From contig JAFQIL010000001.1 in NCBI GenBank assembly GCA_017397565.1, positions 1 to 40,792 on the forward strand: a stretch of 40,792 nt of DNA, written 5' to 3'. The notes under the pieces were generated by a model. That model searched no databases, was not told the origin of the DNA, and saw only the letters and a program-made list of their open reading frames with translations. The position numbers and the translations under genes are program-made. Of this stretch, positions 7,416 through 15,911 are shown one piece after another. The number at the start of each line of letters is the position of its first letter. Position 1 is the first letter of the stretch. This DNA is from Oscillospiraceae bacterium. Lineage in GTDB: Bacteria > Bacillota > Clostridia > Oscillospirales > Oscillospiraceae.

Positions 7416-7892
7416 TTAGCCCTCGCGGGAAACGCTGACCACCTTCAAGGAGAAGGAGCCGGCAGGTGCGTTCACGGTAAAGGTTTCACCGGCAGCCTTG
7501 CCAACAACAGCACGGCCGAAGGGAGAATCGTCGGACAGCTTGCCCTCCATGGGGTTGGCTTCCTGAGAACCGGTGATGCGGTAGGTAGTCTGCTTGCCGT
7601 TGGCATCTTCCACCACGATGGTGCAGCCCAGGCCAACACGACCGGTGGCTTCGTTTTCATCCTCGATGATTACAGCATGAGAAAGAACATCCTCAATTTC
7701 AGCAATGCGGCCATAGAGCTTAGCCTGCTCGTTCTTCGCAGCATCATACTCAGAGTTTTCGGAAAGGTCACCGTAGGAACGGGCTTCTGCGATCATAGCC
7801 GCGATCTCACGCTCCCGGGTGGTCTTCAAATAATTCAGTTCCTTTTCCAGATCAGCCAGACGCAGACTGGTAATTTTATATTCCTTAGCCAT
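7416..7892 (-). CDS. greA: Transcription elongation factor GreA
   Basis: GreA enters the RNA polymerase secondary channel and stimulates cleavage of backtracked transcripts. The 158-residue length is standard. The N-terminal coiled coil carries the signature EARSYGDLSENSEYDAAKNE, with the acidic tip residues present. The C-terminal FKBP-like domain contains SDDSPFGRAVVGKAAGE. The start at 7892 follows GAAAGGACT. It heads a greA-lysS operon. Confidence 0.97.
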   Translation of the reverse strand: MAKEYKITSLRLADLEKELNYLKTTREREIAAMIAEARSYGDLSENSEYDAAKNEQAKLYGRIAEIEDVLSHAVIIEDENEATGRVGLGCTIVVEDANGKQTTYRITGSQEANPMEGKLSDDSPFGRAVVGKAAGETFTVNAPAGSFSLKVVSVSREG

Positions 7893-7936
7893 ATATACAA
7901 GTCCTTTCTTAACTAAAAATGTCCATAGGTTTAATT

Positions 7937-7965
7937 ATTATAGAAGATTTTTCCCATTCAGTCAA
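7937..7965 (-). promoter_or_regulatory. Promoter of greA-lysS
   Basis: On the minus strand TTGACT (7965-7960) and TATAAT (7942-7937) are spaced by exactly 17 nt. This gives a leader of about 40 nt before greA. Confidence 0.85.
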
Positions 7966-8006
7966 GAAATTTTTCCTTTTTTCTTAGGAATAGGCATACC
8001 GGCAAA

Positions 8007-8304
8007 CAAATTGCCATTTATCGGGCTGTAGGGGACTTATTTTCCCGTCCCTTCGAAAAGCAACCACGAACCGAAAGAACTGTCATTGCGAGGAGGGCGA
8101 ATGCCCGACGTGGCAATCTCCCGGTACAAATTGCCGACTTTTTCTAAGGTTAAATAGGGATAATCGCCTGATTTGGCTTATCTTTACAACCTTTCCAAAG
8201 AATGTACTTGGTTCCGGGAGATTGCCACGTCGCTTTGCTCCTCGCAATGACAGCGTTTTTGGCAGGTGGTTCCTATATTGAAACTCCCCGATAAACGGAA
8301 ATTG
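8007..8304. repeat. MITE-like composite repeat with an inner TGTCATTGCGAGG-type inverted repeat
   Basis: The outer ends are CAAATTGCCATTTATCGGG at 8007-8025 and its degenerate inverse at 8286-8304. Inside, about 40 bp beginning TGTCATTGCGAGGAG (8081-8124) recurs inverted at 8214-8252. The left arm carries a 5-nt insertion. The inner word is a dispersed repeat known from many bacterial genomes. No gene is supported in this gap, and the ORF across it is repeat translation. Confidence 0.75.
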
Positions 8305-8328
8305 ACAAATCCCTCCGTTTCGGCAAAG

Positions 8329-8357
8329 AACCGGAGAAGCGGATTGCTCCTCCGGTC
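8329..8357 (-). terminator. Hairpin downstream of the ABC exporter operon
   Basis: ACCGGAG and CTCCGGT form a stem just after the stop at 8364. The 3' tract UUCUUUG is a weak U-run, so termination strength is uncertain. Confidence 0.45.
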
Positions 8358-8363
8358 TCATTT

Positions 8364-10193
8364 TTAACTAACAGCGTCAAACTGGGCCTGGTAAAGCTGG
8401 CGGTAAAAACCGTCTGCCGCCATCAGCTCAGCATGATTGCCCTGCTCTACCACCTGTCCGTCCCGCATCACCAGAATATGGTCCGCCGAACGGATGGTAG
8501 ACAGCCGGTGGGCAATAACAAAGCAGGTCTTTCCCTCCATCAGCTTCCACATAGCCTGCTGGATCTGCTCCTCCGTCCGGGTATCCACATTGGAGGTTGC
8601 TTCGTCCAAAATCAGCATATGGGCGTCCAAAAGCATGGCTCTGGCAATGGTCAGCAGCTGCTTCTGCCCCTTGGAAATGGAGCTTCCGTTGTCTGTCAGC
8701 ACCGTGTCATAGCCCTGAGGCAGACGGGAAATGTAGCTATGGATATGGGCCGCTTTACAAACCCGGATCACATCTTCCAAGGTGGCATCGGGATGTCCGT
8801 AGGCCACATTCTCAAAAATTGTACCGTGGAACAGCCAGGTATCCTGCAGCACCATGGTGTAGGCTCTTCGCAAACTATCCCGCTTCAAGCCCCGGATATC
8901 CTTGCCATCCACCAAAACCGCACCGTTATCCACATCGTAAAACCGCATCAGCAGGTTGATGATGGTGGTTTTTCCCGCGCCGGTGGGGCCTACTATGGCC
9001 GTCAGCGAACCCGGCTTTGCGTGCAGGGAGAAGTCCTTGATAATAGGCTTGCCGGGATCGTAGGAAAAGTCCACATGCTGAAGCTGCACATCGCCCTTTA
9101 CCTGGGTCAGCGTCTCAGCATCAGGCGCATCCTCCTTTTCCGGCTCGGCATCGATCAGGTAGAATATCCGCTCGGTAGCGGCAAAAGCGCTTTGGAGCTC
9201 CGCGATAATGTTGGCCACCTCGTTGATGGGGCCGGAAAACTTCCGGGAGTACATCACAAAGCTGCTCAGATCGCCTAAGCCGATCTTGCCCCCCAAAAAC
9301 ATCAATGAGCCAAACATACAAACCAACGCCAGAGAAAAATTATTGATACAGTTGACCGACGGGCCGGTGATGGTACCGTTGGCTTCCGCTACGGTATAGG
9401 CATCCACCGCCGCCTGATTCTTTTCGTCAAACCGGTCTACAACTTCCTTTTCCCGGCCGTAGGCCCGGATGGTCTTCTGCCCGGAGAGCATCTCTTCCAC
9501 GAAACCGTTGAGCTGTCCCAGCTTGGCGCTGCGCTTGCGAAACAGAGGGCGCACCACGCCTGTCAGCCACTTGGTAAAGAACACCGTTACCGGGATCGTT
9601 ACCAGGAAGATCAGTACCAACCTGGGCGCGATGCTCAGCATCATACCCAAGGAAACCGAAACTGTAACGATGCTGTTGAGGATCTGCAGAAGATCCGTAG
9701 ACAGGGACTGATTCACCGTATCTACATCGTAGGTAACGGTACTGATCAGGTCACCGGTCTGATAGCCGTCAAAAAACCGAACCGGCAGGCGGGACATGTT
9801 CTCAAAAATGTCGTGGCGCATCTGCTTGGCAATCCCCCGGGACATCCGGATAGTGACAAAGTTCAGAAGATAGGACAAAACCGAGGAAAACAAATAGCAG
9901 ATCGCCATCGTAATGACACAGCGGATCACCACCGGCATATCCACAAAGCCGCTTTCCGTATCGATAGCATTGATAGCCTTGCCGGACAGCTTGGGGCCAT
10001 ACAGGCTCAATATGCTGGAGGTCAGGGATAATGTGATGGCTAATATCAGCAGAAGCCGGTTTCTGCCTAAGTATTTCCAAAGCCGTTTCAGCAAAACGCC
10101 TTTGGGAAGCTGGGCCTGCCGGGCACCTCTGCGGTCACCGCTGACCTCTTGGCGGGTCAGCCGCCCTCCACCGATCAAATTCGGATTTGCCAT
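8364..10193 (-). CDS. Heterodimeric ABC exporter subunit with the catalytic Glu (BmrD/TM288-like)
   Basis: This is a half-transporter of 609 residues with a six-helix membrane domain (about 45-325) and a C-terminal nucleotide-binding domain. Walker A is GPTGAGKT at 402-409, Walker B is LILDEATS with Glu 531, and the switch His is 562. The signature is ISKGQ (506-510) instead of LSGGQ. This is the degenerate half expected when the partner provides the good signature. The start at 10193 follows GGAAGGAGG, one nucleotide after the partner's stop. The pair with a MarR gene suggests drug or lipid-like export driven by ATP. The substrate cannot be read from the sequence. Confidence 0.9.
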   Translation of the reverse strand: MANPNLIGGGRLTRQEVSGDRRGARQAQLPKGVLLKRLWKYLGRNRLLLILAITLSLTSSILSLYGPKLSGKAINAIDTESGFVDMPVVIRCVITMAICYLFSSVLSYLLNFVTIRMSRGIAKQMRHDIFENMSRLPVRFFDGYQTGDLISTVTYDVDTVNQSLSTDLLQILNSIVTVSVSLGMMLSIAPRLVLIFLVTIPVTVFFTKWLTGVVRPLFRKRSAKLGQLNGFVEEMLSGQKTIRAYGREKEVVDRFDEKNQAAVDAYTVAEANGTITGPSVNCINNFSLALVCMFGSLMFLGGKIGLGDLSSFVMYSRKFSGPINEVANIIAELQSAFAATERIFYLIDAEPEKEDAPDAETLTQVKGDVQLQHVDFSYDPGKPIIKDFSLHAKPGSLTAIVGPTGAGKTTIINLLMRFYDVDNGAVLVDGKDIRGLKRDSLRRAYTMVLQDTWLFHGTIFENVAYGHPDATLEDVIRVCKAAHIHSYISRLPQGYDTVLTDNGSSISKGQKQLLTIARAMLLDAHMLILDEATSNVDTRTEEQIQQAMWKLMEGKTCFVIAHRLSTIRSADHILVMRDGQVVEQGNHAELMAADGFYRQLYQAQFDAVS

Positions 10194-10194
10194 G

Positions 10195-11916
10195 TCAGAC
10201 CGCCTCCTTCCCGTCGCCCATCTGCGTTTGCGCGATGTGCCGATATTCGCTGCAGGTTTCCATCAGCTGCCCATGATTGCCTGTGCCGATAACCTTTCCG
10301 TCGTCCAGCACCAAAATCAGATCCGCATGGCGCAGACTGCTGACTCGTTGGGCAACCAGAACCGTCGTGGTGTGCCGGTAGCCTTCCCGGAGGGCATGGC
10401 GAAGATTGGCATCGGTCTGATAGTCCAAAGCAGAAGAAGCATCGTCCAGCACCAAAATCTCAGGCTCGCCTGCCAAGGCCCGGGCGATCAGCAATCTCTG
10501 CTTTTGTCCGCCGGAGAGGTTATTGCCCCGAACCGCTACGACGGAATCCAGGCCTGCTTCCTTTTCTGCGATAAAGCCGGAGGCCTGGGCATCCCGCGTC
10601 GCTTTCCGCTGTCCCTCCACCGAAATATCCCGGAAGAACTGAATGTTCTGTCCGATGGTTCCCTCCGTCACAAAGTCGTTTTGGAACACTACACCAAACT
10701 TTTTCCGAAGTGTTTCCGACGGTATGGCCCGGATATCCACGCCGTCGATCAGAATTTTGCCGGAATCGACATCATAAAGCCGCATAAGAAGATTCAAAAT
10801 CGTACTCTTTCCGGATCCGGTGGAGCCAAGAATACCCAGAGTTTGTCCATGCTCCAGCCGGAAGCTCAGGTTGCTGATGTTGTCACCCCGGCCGGTATAG
10901 GAGAAGGATACATCCCGGAATTCGATATGGGGCGCATGTTCTTCCGCTTCTTCCCAGGGAAGCACCGCCATATCCTCCGGCATATCCAGCACATCCGCCA
11001 CCCGGCGAGCACTGGCTTCACCCTTGGACCACATCACAAAGATTCGGGTCACGCCCATCATGGCATTGAGGATCATGATAAAATACTGCACAAAGGCCAC
11101 GATGACAGTAGCATCTGTCTGTCCGCCCCGGACCCGAATCGCCCCAAGGAGCACCACCAGGGTCAAGCCCATATTCAACACCAAATTGGAAGACGGGTTC
11201 GTGATGGCTGTGATAGAGCCTGCTTTCTGATCTACAGCGGTAAGGTTGCTGTTCACTTCATGGAACCGGGCCTTTTCATGCTCGGTCTTACTTAAGGCCC
11301 GAACCACCCGGACACCGGTGATATTTTCCTGCACGGTACGCACCACTTTATCCAGCACCGACTGCTGTTTGGTGTACATGGGCAAGCTGAATTTCGTCAC
11401 AAAATACACAATGATACCAATCAGTGGCAGCAGGGCGATGGGGATCAGGGCAAGACCGGCATCCATGGTCAGCATCATAAAGATACCGCCCACCAACAAA
11501 ATCGGTGCCCGAATGCCCATACGCTGGATCCGCGCCAGCATTTGGTTGATATTGTAGGTATCGCTGGTAAGCCGGGACTCAGCGGAGGATACCGTCAGAT
11601 CATCCATCTGCCGGGAAGACAGGTTCATCAGCTTCTGGAACAGATCATGACGGATAGCCTTGGTGATCCTGCCGGAGGATTTTGCGCTCATGCGGTTGGC
11701 AACCACATTCAGCGTCAATGTCGCAACGGCGCACAGAATCATCATTCCACCGTAAAGGAACACCCGGGAGACATTCCCCGCCTCCGCACCCCGGGAAAGA
11801 ATGAATTCCATCAAGTAAGGGATCCACAGCTCTGCCATAGCGCCAAGGCATTTAATCAGCAAGGTTAAGCATATGTAGCCGATATAGGGTTTGATGTAAG
11901 GATACAATCTTCTCAT
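10195..11916 (-). CDS. Heterodimeric ABC exporter subunit with the degenerate Walker B (BmrC/TM287-like)
   Basis: I chose the ATG at 11916 (573 residues), preceded by GGAGGAGC. A frame extending 37 codons upstream overlaps marR. Six membrane helices lie within about 10-295. Walker A is GSTGSGKS (364-371) and the signature is the canonical LSGGQ (467-471). Walker B ends LVLDDASS, with Asp 492 where the catalytic Glu normally is. The switch His is Gln 523 (VAQR). Together with the partner's ISKGQ this gives one consensus and one degenerate ATP site, as in TM287/288 and BmrCD. marR ends 2 nt upstream, so the three genes form one operon. Confidence 0.9.
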   Translation of the reverse strand: MRRLYPYIKPYIGYICLTLLIKCLGAMAELWIPYLMEFILSRGAEAGNVSRVFLYGGMMILCAVATLTLNVVANRMSAKSSGRITKAIRHDLFQKLMNLSSRQMDDLTVSSAESRLTSDTYNINQMLARIQRMGIRAPILLVGGIFMMLTMDAGLALIPIALLPLIGIIVYFVTKFSLPMYTKQQSVLDKVVRTVQENITGVRVVRALSKTEHEKARFHEVNSNLTAVDQKAGSITAITNPSSNLVLNMGLTLVVLLGAIRVRGGQTDATVIVAFVQYFIMILNAMMGVTRIFVMWSKGEASARRVADVLDMPEDMAVLPWEEAEEHAPHIEFRDVSFSYTGRGDNISNLSFRLEHGQTLGILGSTGSGKSTILNLLMRLYDVDSGKILIDGVDIRAIPSETLRKKFGVVFQNDFVTEGTIGQNIQFFRDISVEGQRKATRDAQASGFIAEKEAGLDSVVAVRGNNLSGGQKQRLLIARALAGEPEILVLDDASSALDYQTDANLRHALREGYRHTTTVLVAQRVSSLRHADLILVLDDGKVIGTGNHGQLMETCSEYRHIAQTQMGDGKEAV

Positions 11917-11918
11917 AC

Positions 11919-12347
11919 TCAGTGCTCCTCCATCCATTGGGCTGCCCGATCCCGCATTTTCGACAGCATAGTAATCAGCATCTGCCGTTCCTCTTCCGTA
12001 AGATCCTGGGCTGCCAGAGCTTCCCAATCCCGGAAGGTCTGACGGATCTTTGGCAGAGCCTCATAGGCTTTTTCCGTAGGATACACCAGCATCGCCCGCT
12101 TATCCTCCTCGGAGGGGCTCCGGGTCACAAAACCGGCTTCCTCCAAGACCGCCACCTGCCGGGCTGCATTGCTCTTGTTGACAAAGACACGCTTTGCAAG
12201 CTGCTCTTGGGTCATCCCCGGATTCCGGCAAAGGGTTATCAAATAGCTGGCATGGATCGCCTTGAGCCCCAGCGGTGCCAGCTCCTCCTGTCGGTAAGCC
12301 GCGGCACACCGGGAGATGGCACTAATGTTATGCATCAATGCAGGCAT
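11919..12347 (-). CDS. MarR-family transcriptional regulator of the ABC exporter operon
   Basis: This 142-residue protein has the MarR winged helix. The segment MTQEQLAKRVFVNKSNAARQ is the helix-turn-helix, and VTRSPSEEDKRAMLVYPTEK is the wing with the usual D-x-R contact. The start at 12347 follows GGAGGTG. The gene is first in an operon with the two exporter subunits, and a perfect 11-bp-arm palindrome overlaps its own -10 box. Autorepression relieved by a ligand is the expected mode for this family. The ligand is unknown. Confidence 0.92.
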   Translation of the reverse strand: MPALMHNISAISRCAAAYRQEELAPLGLKAIHASYLITLCRNPGMTQEQLAKRVFVNKSNAARQVAVLEEAGFVTRSPSEEDKRAMLVYPTEKAYEALPKIRQTFRDWEALAAQDLTEEERQMLITMLSKMRDRAAQWMEEH

Positions 12348-12365
12348 GATTACACCTCCACGAAT

Positions 12366-12391
12366 AAAATAGTTGCGTTTGCAACTATTTT
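12366..12391. promoter_or_regulatory. MarR operator palindrome
   Basis: AAAATAGTTGC (12366-12376) is a perfect inverse of GCAACTATTTT (12381-12391) around a 4-bp centre. It covers the -10 box of the marR promoter, so binding would block transcription. Confidence 0.8.
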
Positions 12392-12415
12392 AACATAGAC
12401 CATCTCCTCTGTAAA
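12387..12415 (-). promoter_or_regulatory. Promoter of the marR-ABC-ABC operon
   Basis: TTTACA (12415-12410) and TAAAAT (12392-12387) lie on the minus strand, spaced by 17 nt. The -10 lies inside the operator palindrome. Confidence 0.75.
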
Positions 12416-12425
12416 GCCTGTTTTC

Positions 12426-12456
12426 GAAAAAAGCGGACTGCAAAAATGCAGTCCGC
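12426..12456 (-). terminator. Terminator of the S41 protease gene
   Basis: GCGGACTGCA (12433-12442) and TGCAGTCCGC (12447-12456) form a perfect 10-bp stem. UUUUUU follows on the minus strand. Confidence 0.88.
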
Positions 12457-12464
12457 CTGTTTGT

Positions 12465-13628
12465 TTATTCCGTTAAGGCTTTGATGGCGCTTTGTATCTG
12501 AGGGTCTTCCTCCGGGTCTAAGGTTCCGGCATAGATGGCTGCGGCGGTTTTATCATCCACCGGCACTACCACATCCGGCATAATTCCTACACCTTCCAGA
12601 TGTTTGCCCTGAGGCGTATAATACTTACCGATGGAAAGTCCCACAGCAGAGCCGTCTTGCAGCTTATATGTCACTTGGTAATTTCCCTTACCCACTGTTT
12701 TTTCGCCCACAACCGTTGCCCACTCATATTCCTGCAGAGCCGCGGCAAAAAATTCTGCTGCAGAGTAAGAATTTCCGTTTACCAGCACCGCCATGGGCAT
12801 TTCCAGGCAAGCCGCATCGGAATTTTCTACACTTTCTCTGCCCTTGTTATCTTTAGACCGGAACAGCGCGCCTTCCGGGAGCAGATAGTCCAAAACACTG
12901 ACCAGCTCTGTGACCCGACCGCCGGGATTATTCCGCACATCGAAAATCAGCTTCTGCGCCCCTTCATCCAACAGCTTTTGAACGGCTGCCTTGGTTTCCT
13001 TGGCGCAATTGGCATTAAAATTCACAATGGTGACAAGACCGATATTTCCGGGCAGCATTTTTGCCTTCGCCACCGGGGTCTTCACCATAGCCCGCGTGAC
13101 TGCAACCGTAGACTCCACCCCGTTTCGCAGGTAAGTGATCTGTACAGTTGTACCTTCTTTTCCCTTGATGAGGCCTTGCACTTCCCCTGTGGTCTTGCCA
13201 ACGATGCTTTGGCCATCTGCCGCAATGATCAGATCACCGGGTAACAACCCGGCCTTCTCAGCAGGACCGCCTTCCGCCACCGCAATGATCAGCATGCCGT
13301 TTTCCGTATCTTGGCCGCTGATAGTCACACCAATGCCCACATAGGCATTATTGTTCTGTTCCATCTGGGCTTCATATTCTTCCGCAGTCATGTAATAGCT
13401 CCAGCGGTCTCCCAATGTCTCGATCATCGCCTGCGCTGCGGCGTCTTCCAATTCTTTTTGGTCCGCACCGTCCACATAGTTATTTAAGATGAGATTTTCC
13501 AGCTGCTGCAGCTTATTGGAGCCCATCAGGGTTCCGTTGCTGAAAAAAACAACCGCTACAGTCAGCACAACAGCAGTAACTGCCACCAGAAAATGGGTCA
13601 ATACCAAAAAAATCGGTTTCTTATTCAT
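12465..13628 (-). CDS. Carboxy-terminal processing protease, S41 family with PDZ domain
   Basis: I chose the ATG at 13628 (387 residues) because AGGAG lies 8 nt before it. A GTG three codons earlier overlaps that site. One N-terminal membrane anchor (about 8-31) places the enzyme outside the membrane. A PDZ domain spans about 92-180, with AYVGIGVTIS and AEKAGLLPGDLIIAADG. The S41 core contains NNPGG and LVNGNSYSAAEFFA, where Ser 289 is the likely nucleophile. TVGKGNYQ supplies the general-base Lys 314. It is the last gene of the ftsE-ftsX-M23 cluster. B. subtilis likewise has ctpB beside ftsEX. A role in processing cell-wall hydrolases is inference from that context. Confidence 0.92.
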   Translation of the reverse strand: MNKKPIFLVLTHFLVAVTAVVLTVAVVFFSNGTLMGSNKLQQLENLILNNYVDGADQKELEDAAAQAMIETLGDRWSYYMTAEEYEAQMEQNNNAYVGIGVTISGQDTENGMLIIAVAEGGPAEKAGLLPGDLIIAADGQSIVGKTTGEVQGLIKGKEGTTVQITYLRNGVESTVAVTRAMVKTPVAKAKMLPGNIGLVTIVNFNANCAKETKAAVQKLLDEGAQKLIFDVRNNPGGRVTELVSVLDYLLPEGALFRSKDNKGRESVENSDAACLEMPMAVLVNGNSYSAAEFFAAALQEYEWATVVGEKTVGKGNYQVTYKLQDGSAVGLSIGKYYTPQGKHLEGVGIMPDVVVPVDDKTAAAIYAGTLDPEEDPQIQSAIKALTE

Positions 13629-13649
13629 ACACACCACTCCTATACTGAT

Positions 13650-13680
13650 GATCCCACAGCCTGAAGCAGGCTGTGGGATC
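13650..13680. terminator. Strong intercistronic hairpin between the M23 and S41 genes
   Basis: GATCCCACAGCCTG and its perfect inverse form a 14-bp stem with a 3-nt loop. There is no U-run in the minus-strand direction, so it may stabilise or process the mRNA rather than terminate fully. The U-rich side is on the plus strand. Confidence 0.6.
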
Positions 13681-13686
13681 TCTTTC

Positions 13687-14994
13687 TTACTTCAGCTTTA
13701 CATAGTCCGCGGGATTGACATAGGTGCCGTTATAGCTGATACCAAAGTGCAGATGCACGCCGGTAGAGCCACCGGTAGTTCCCTGTCCGCCAAGCTTCTG
13801 GCCCTGGGCTACATACTGCCCTACCGAAACCTCCGGCCATTTATACATATGCAGATAGTAGCTTTCAAAGCCGTCCAAATGGTCGATGATCACATAGTTG
13901 CCGGCAGAAACAGGATCATAACCCACTTCTCTGACAACACCGCCACGGGTAGCAACCACATCCCAGCCGGACCGGCCTGCCAGGTCAACACCGTTGTGCA
14001 TCAGCCAGCCATAGCCCAGAGGATGGTCACGCATACCGAAGGGACTGGTCAGCTTTATGTAACTGGTAGGCACCAGCCAGGTCGTGCCGGTCTGATCCAA
14101 GGTGGGAATGCCGCCGGTGCCGCCGGTGTTACCGCTGCCTGCAGGTCTTGTAGGAGGCGCAGTGGTGGTAACAATAGATGTTGCCAGCCAAGCCAAATAC
14201 TCTTCGTGCTTCTTGGCGGCATCGTAGTCCTTATTTGCCTGCGCCAGCTGCTTCAGAGTTTCCTCTTCCTGCTTTTCCATTTCCCACAAAAGGTCAGCAT
14301 ATTCATCGCCCTTTGCTTCCAGCTGGATCAGCAAACCATTGGCTTCTTCAATCTTCGCCATCAGACCGCTTTCCGTAGACTGGAGCTCGTCCTTCATTTG
14401 CTGCAGGGAGCTCTTTTCCGTCAGCAGTTTTTCCTGAGTCTCTTTGACTACTTTGGCAGCTTCCTCCATTTCCTTCAGCCGACGGCTGTCGGAAGCGGCG
14501 ATCTCTGCCACCATATTGAGGCGGTCCAGCAGATCGTAAAAATCATTTGCCTGGAACAGCACCAACCAGTAGGACATGGTGCCGTCTTCTTCCATGGCAC
14601 GGATCCGCTCTTTGTTCTTTTTGTTGAGCTCATCCAGCCGCTTCTGGGCAGCATCCAGCTCCTCCTGGGTATCTGCGATCATCAGCGCAAAAGAGGCTAT
14701 CTGATCGTTGATGTTTCGCACCTGGTCGTACATCAAAGAAACCTGCTGCTCGATCAGCTGCTTTTGGCGAACAATGTCCTTGATCTCGCTGACATTGGCT
14801 GCCATTTGGCTTTCCAATTCCTTAATTTGGGCATCCTGCTTCTTCTTTTCTTCCTTCAGCGCGTCGATCTGGGTTTGGATCTCGCTGGAAGACGCGGCAC
14901 GGGCACCGGGCAGAATGTTCACAATCAAGCCCAAAAGCATCACCAAAGCCAAAAGGCCGGCCAGTAGCGATACCCATAATCTTTTATTCTTCAC
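13687..14994 (-). CDS. M23 murein endopeptidase with coiled coil, EnvC/PcsB-like partner of FtsEX
   Basis: It cuts peptidoglycan peptide bridges outside the cell. The start is a GTG at 14994 behind AAGGAGACC. It has a signal peptide (residues 1-33, ending ARA), a long coiled coil (about 36-270), and a linker rich in Gly, Thr and Pro. The LytM/M23 domain runs from about 305 to 432, with zinc ligands H333, D337 and H416 plus H382 and H414. Coiled coil plus LytM directly downstream of ftsX matches hydrolases whose activity is gated by the FtsEX complex (EnvC in E. coli, PcsB as a functional analogue). The start lies 29 nt after ftsX. FtsEX control is inference from gene order and architecture. 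Confidence 0.9.
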   Translation of the reverse strand: MKNKRLWVSLLAGLLALVMLLGLIVNILPGARAASSSEIQTQIDALKEEKKKQDAQIKELESQMAANVSEIKDIVRQKQLIEQQVSLMYDQVRNINDQIASFALMIADTQEELDAAQKRLDELNKKNKERIRAMEEDGTMSYWLVLFQANDFYDLLDRLNMVAEIAASDSRRLKEMEEAAKVVKETQEKLLTEKSSLQQMKDELQSTESGLMAKIEEANGLLIQLEAKGDEYADLLWEMEKQEEETLKQLAQANKDYDAAKKHEEYLAWLATSIVTTTAPPTRPAGSGNTGGTGGIPTLDQTGTTWLVPTSYIKLTSPFGMRDHPLGYGWLMHNGVDLAGRSGWDVVATRGGVVREVGYDPVSAGNYVIIDHLDGFESYYLHMYKWPEVSVGQYVAQGQKLGGQGTTGGSTGVHLHFGISYNGTYVNPADYVKLK

Positions 14995-15023
14995 AATTGG
15001 TCTCCTTCTTAGGGGTAGTTGTA

Positions 15024-15911
15024 TTATACGTTCATGAATTTCCGGATAGAAGTCCAGCTGCCCACGATGCCGACAAACAGGCCGGCTGCGGCAAAGGTGA
15101 TCACCATGGGCATCAACAGCTGGTTAAAGGGAACAAATTGAAACAGGTTCAAACTGTCTACCGCGTCCAAACGAGCCAGGAGCAGATTGTACAGGAACCA
15201 CTCCAGGCCAAAGGCAATTCCGGCGCCCAGCATACCCAAGGTAAAGCCTTCTACCACGAAGGGCAGTCGGATAAAGCCATTGGTAGCGCCCACCATCTTC
15301 ATAATGGCGATCTCATCCCGGCGGTCATACATAGCAAGCTTGACCGTATTGGAAATAATCAGCAAGCTGACTACCAGCAAAACACCGATGACTGCAATAG
15401 AAACGATCTGCAGCACACTTTGCAGCGTAGAAAAGCCTTCTGCCAGCTCATAAGATGCAGAAACCTTTGCCACACCGGGAATTTCCTTCAGCTCTTCCAC
15501 TGTTTCTTTCATCAAAGAGTTATCCACCAACACCACACGGAAACGGTGGCGCAGGTCGCTGGCTTCTACACCGCTGAAGGACTCATCACCCTCGTGGTCT
15601 GCAATAAAATCCTTCAAAGCTTCCTCCCGGGTAATAAACTTCCGGTCAAAAACATTTTCCAGTGTGCTGATTTTGGCGCCCACACTCCGCGCTTCCGCCT
15701 CTGTGTAAGTTTCGTCCACATAAACCAGGACCTCGTTGGTCTTATTCAGGTCCTCCACCATGATGCCCACATTATAGGTCAGGCAGGAGAAGCTGCCAAC
15801 GATCAAAAGGCAGGCCACTGTAACACAAACGGCCGCGAAGGACATAAAGCCGTGGAGGAAGATTCCCCGGATGCCCTCTTTTAACAGATATCCAAGATTA
15901 TTGATCTTCAT
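15024..15911 (-). CDS. ftsX: Cell division protein FtsX
   Basis: FtsX is the membrane subunit of the FtsEX complex, which transmits ATP hydrolysis to wall hydrolases. The start at 15911 ([13 protein letters not shown], 295 residues) lies within the end of ftsE, so the genes overlap by 14 nt and are translationally coupled. The 16 extra in-frame residues upstream lie over ftsE. The first helix is near 20-45, an extracellular loop spans about 45-165, and three further helices follow. The cytoplasmic motif YDRRDEIAIMKMVGATNGFI is typical of FtsX/MacB permeases. Confidence 0.95.
   Translation of the reverse strand: MKINNLGYLLKEGIRGIFLHGFMSFAAVCVTVACLLIVGSFSCLTYNVGIMVEDLNKTNEVLVYVDETYTEAEARSVGAKISTLENVFDRKFITREEALKDFIADHEGDESFSGVEASDLRHRFRVVLVDNSLMKETVEELKEIPGVAKVSASYELAEGFSTLQSVLQIVSIAVIGVLLVVSLLIISNTVKLAMYDRRDEIAIMKMVGATNGFIRLPFVVEGFTLGMLGAGIAFGLEWFLYNLLLARLDAVDSLNLFQFVPFNQLLMPMVITFAAAGLFVGIVGSWTSIRKFMNV

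Noticed and set aside
5697-7916. 739-codon plus-strand ORF
   Set aside because: It is antisense to greA-lysS, whose motifs, start sites and operon promoter are clear. The long open frame comes from codon bias.
8083-8361. 92-codon minus-strand ORF in the gap after the ABC exporter
   Set aside because: It translates the TGTCATTGCGAGG repeat (SLRGAKRRGNL-type peptide), a common spurious product, and has no ribosome binding site.
9913-11295. Long plus-strand ORF opposite the ABC exporter genes
   Set aside because: It is a shadow of the exporter reading frames, with no domain and no ribosome binding site.
13489-14967. 492-codon plus-strand ORF
   Set aside because: It is antisense to the M23 hydrolase gene. 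The Gln/His/Leu-rich product reflects the coiled-coil codons on the other strand.
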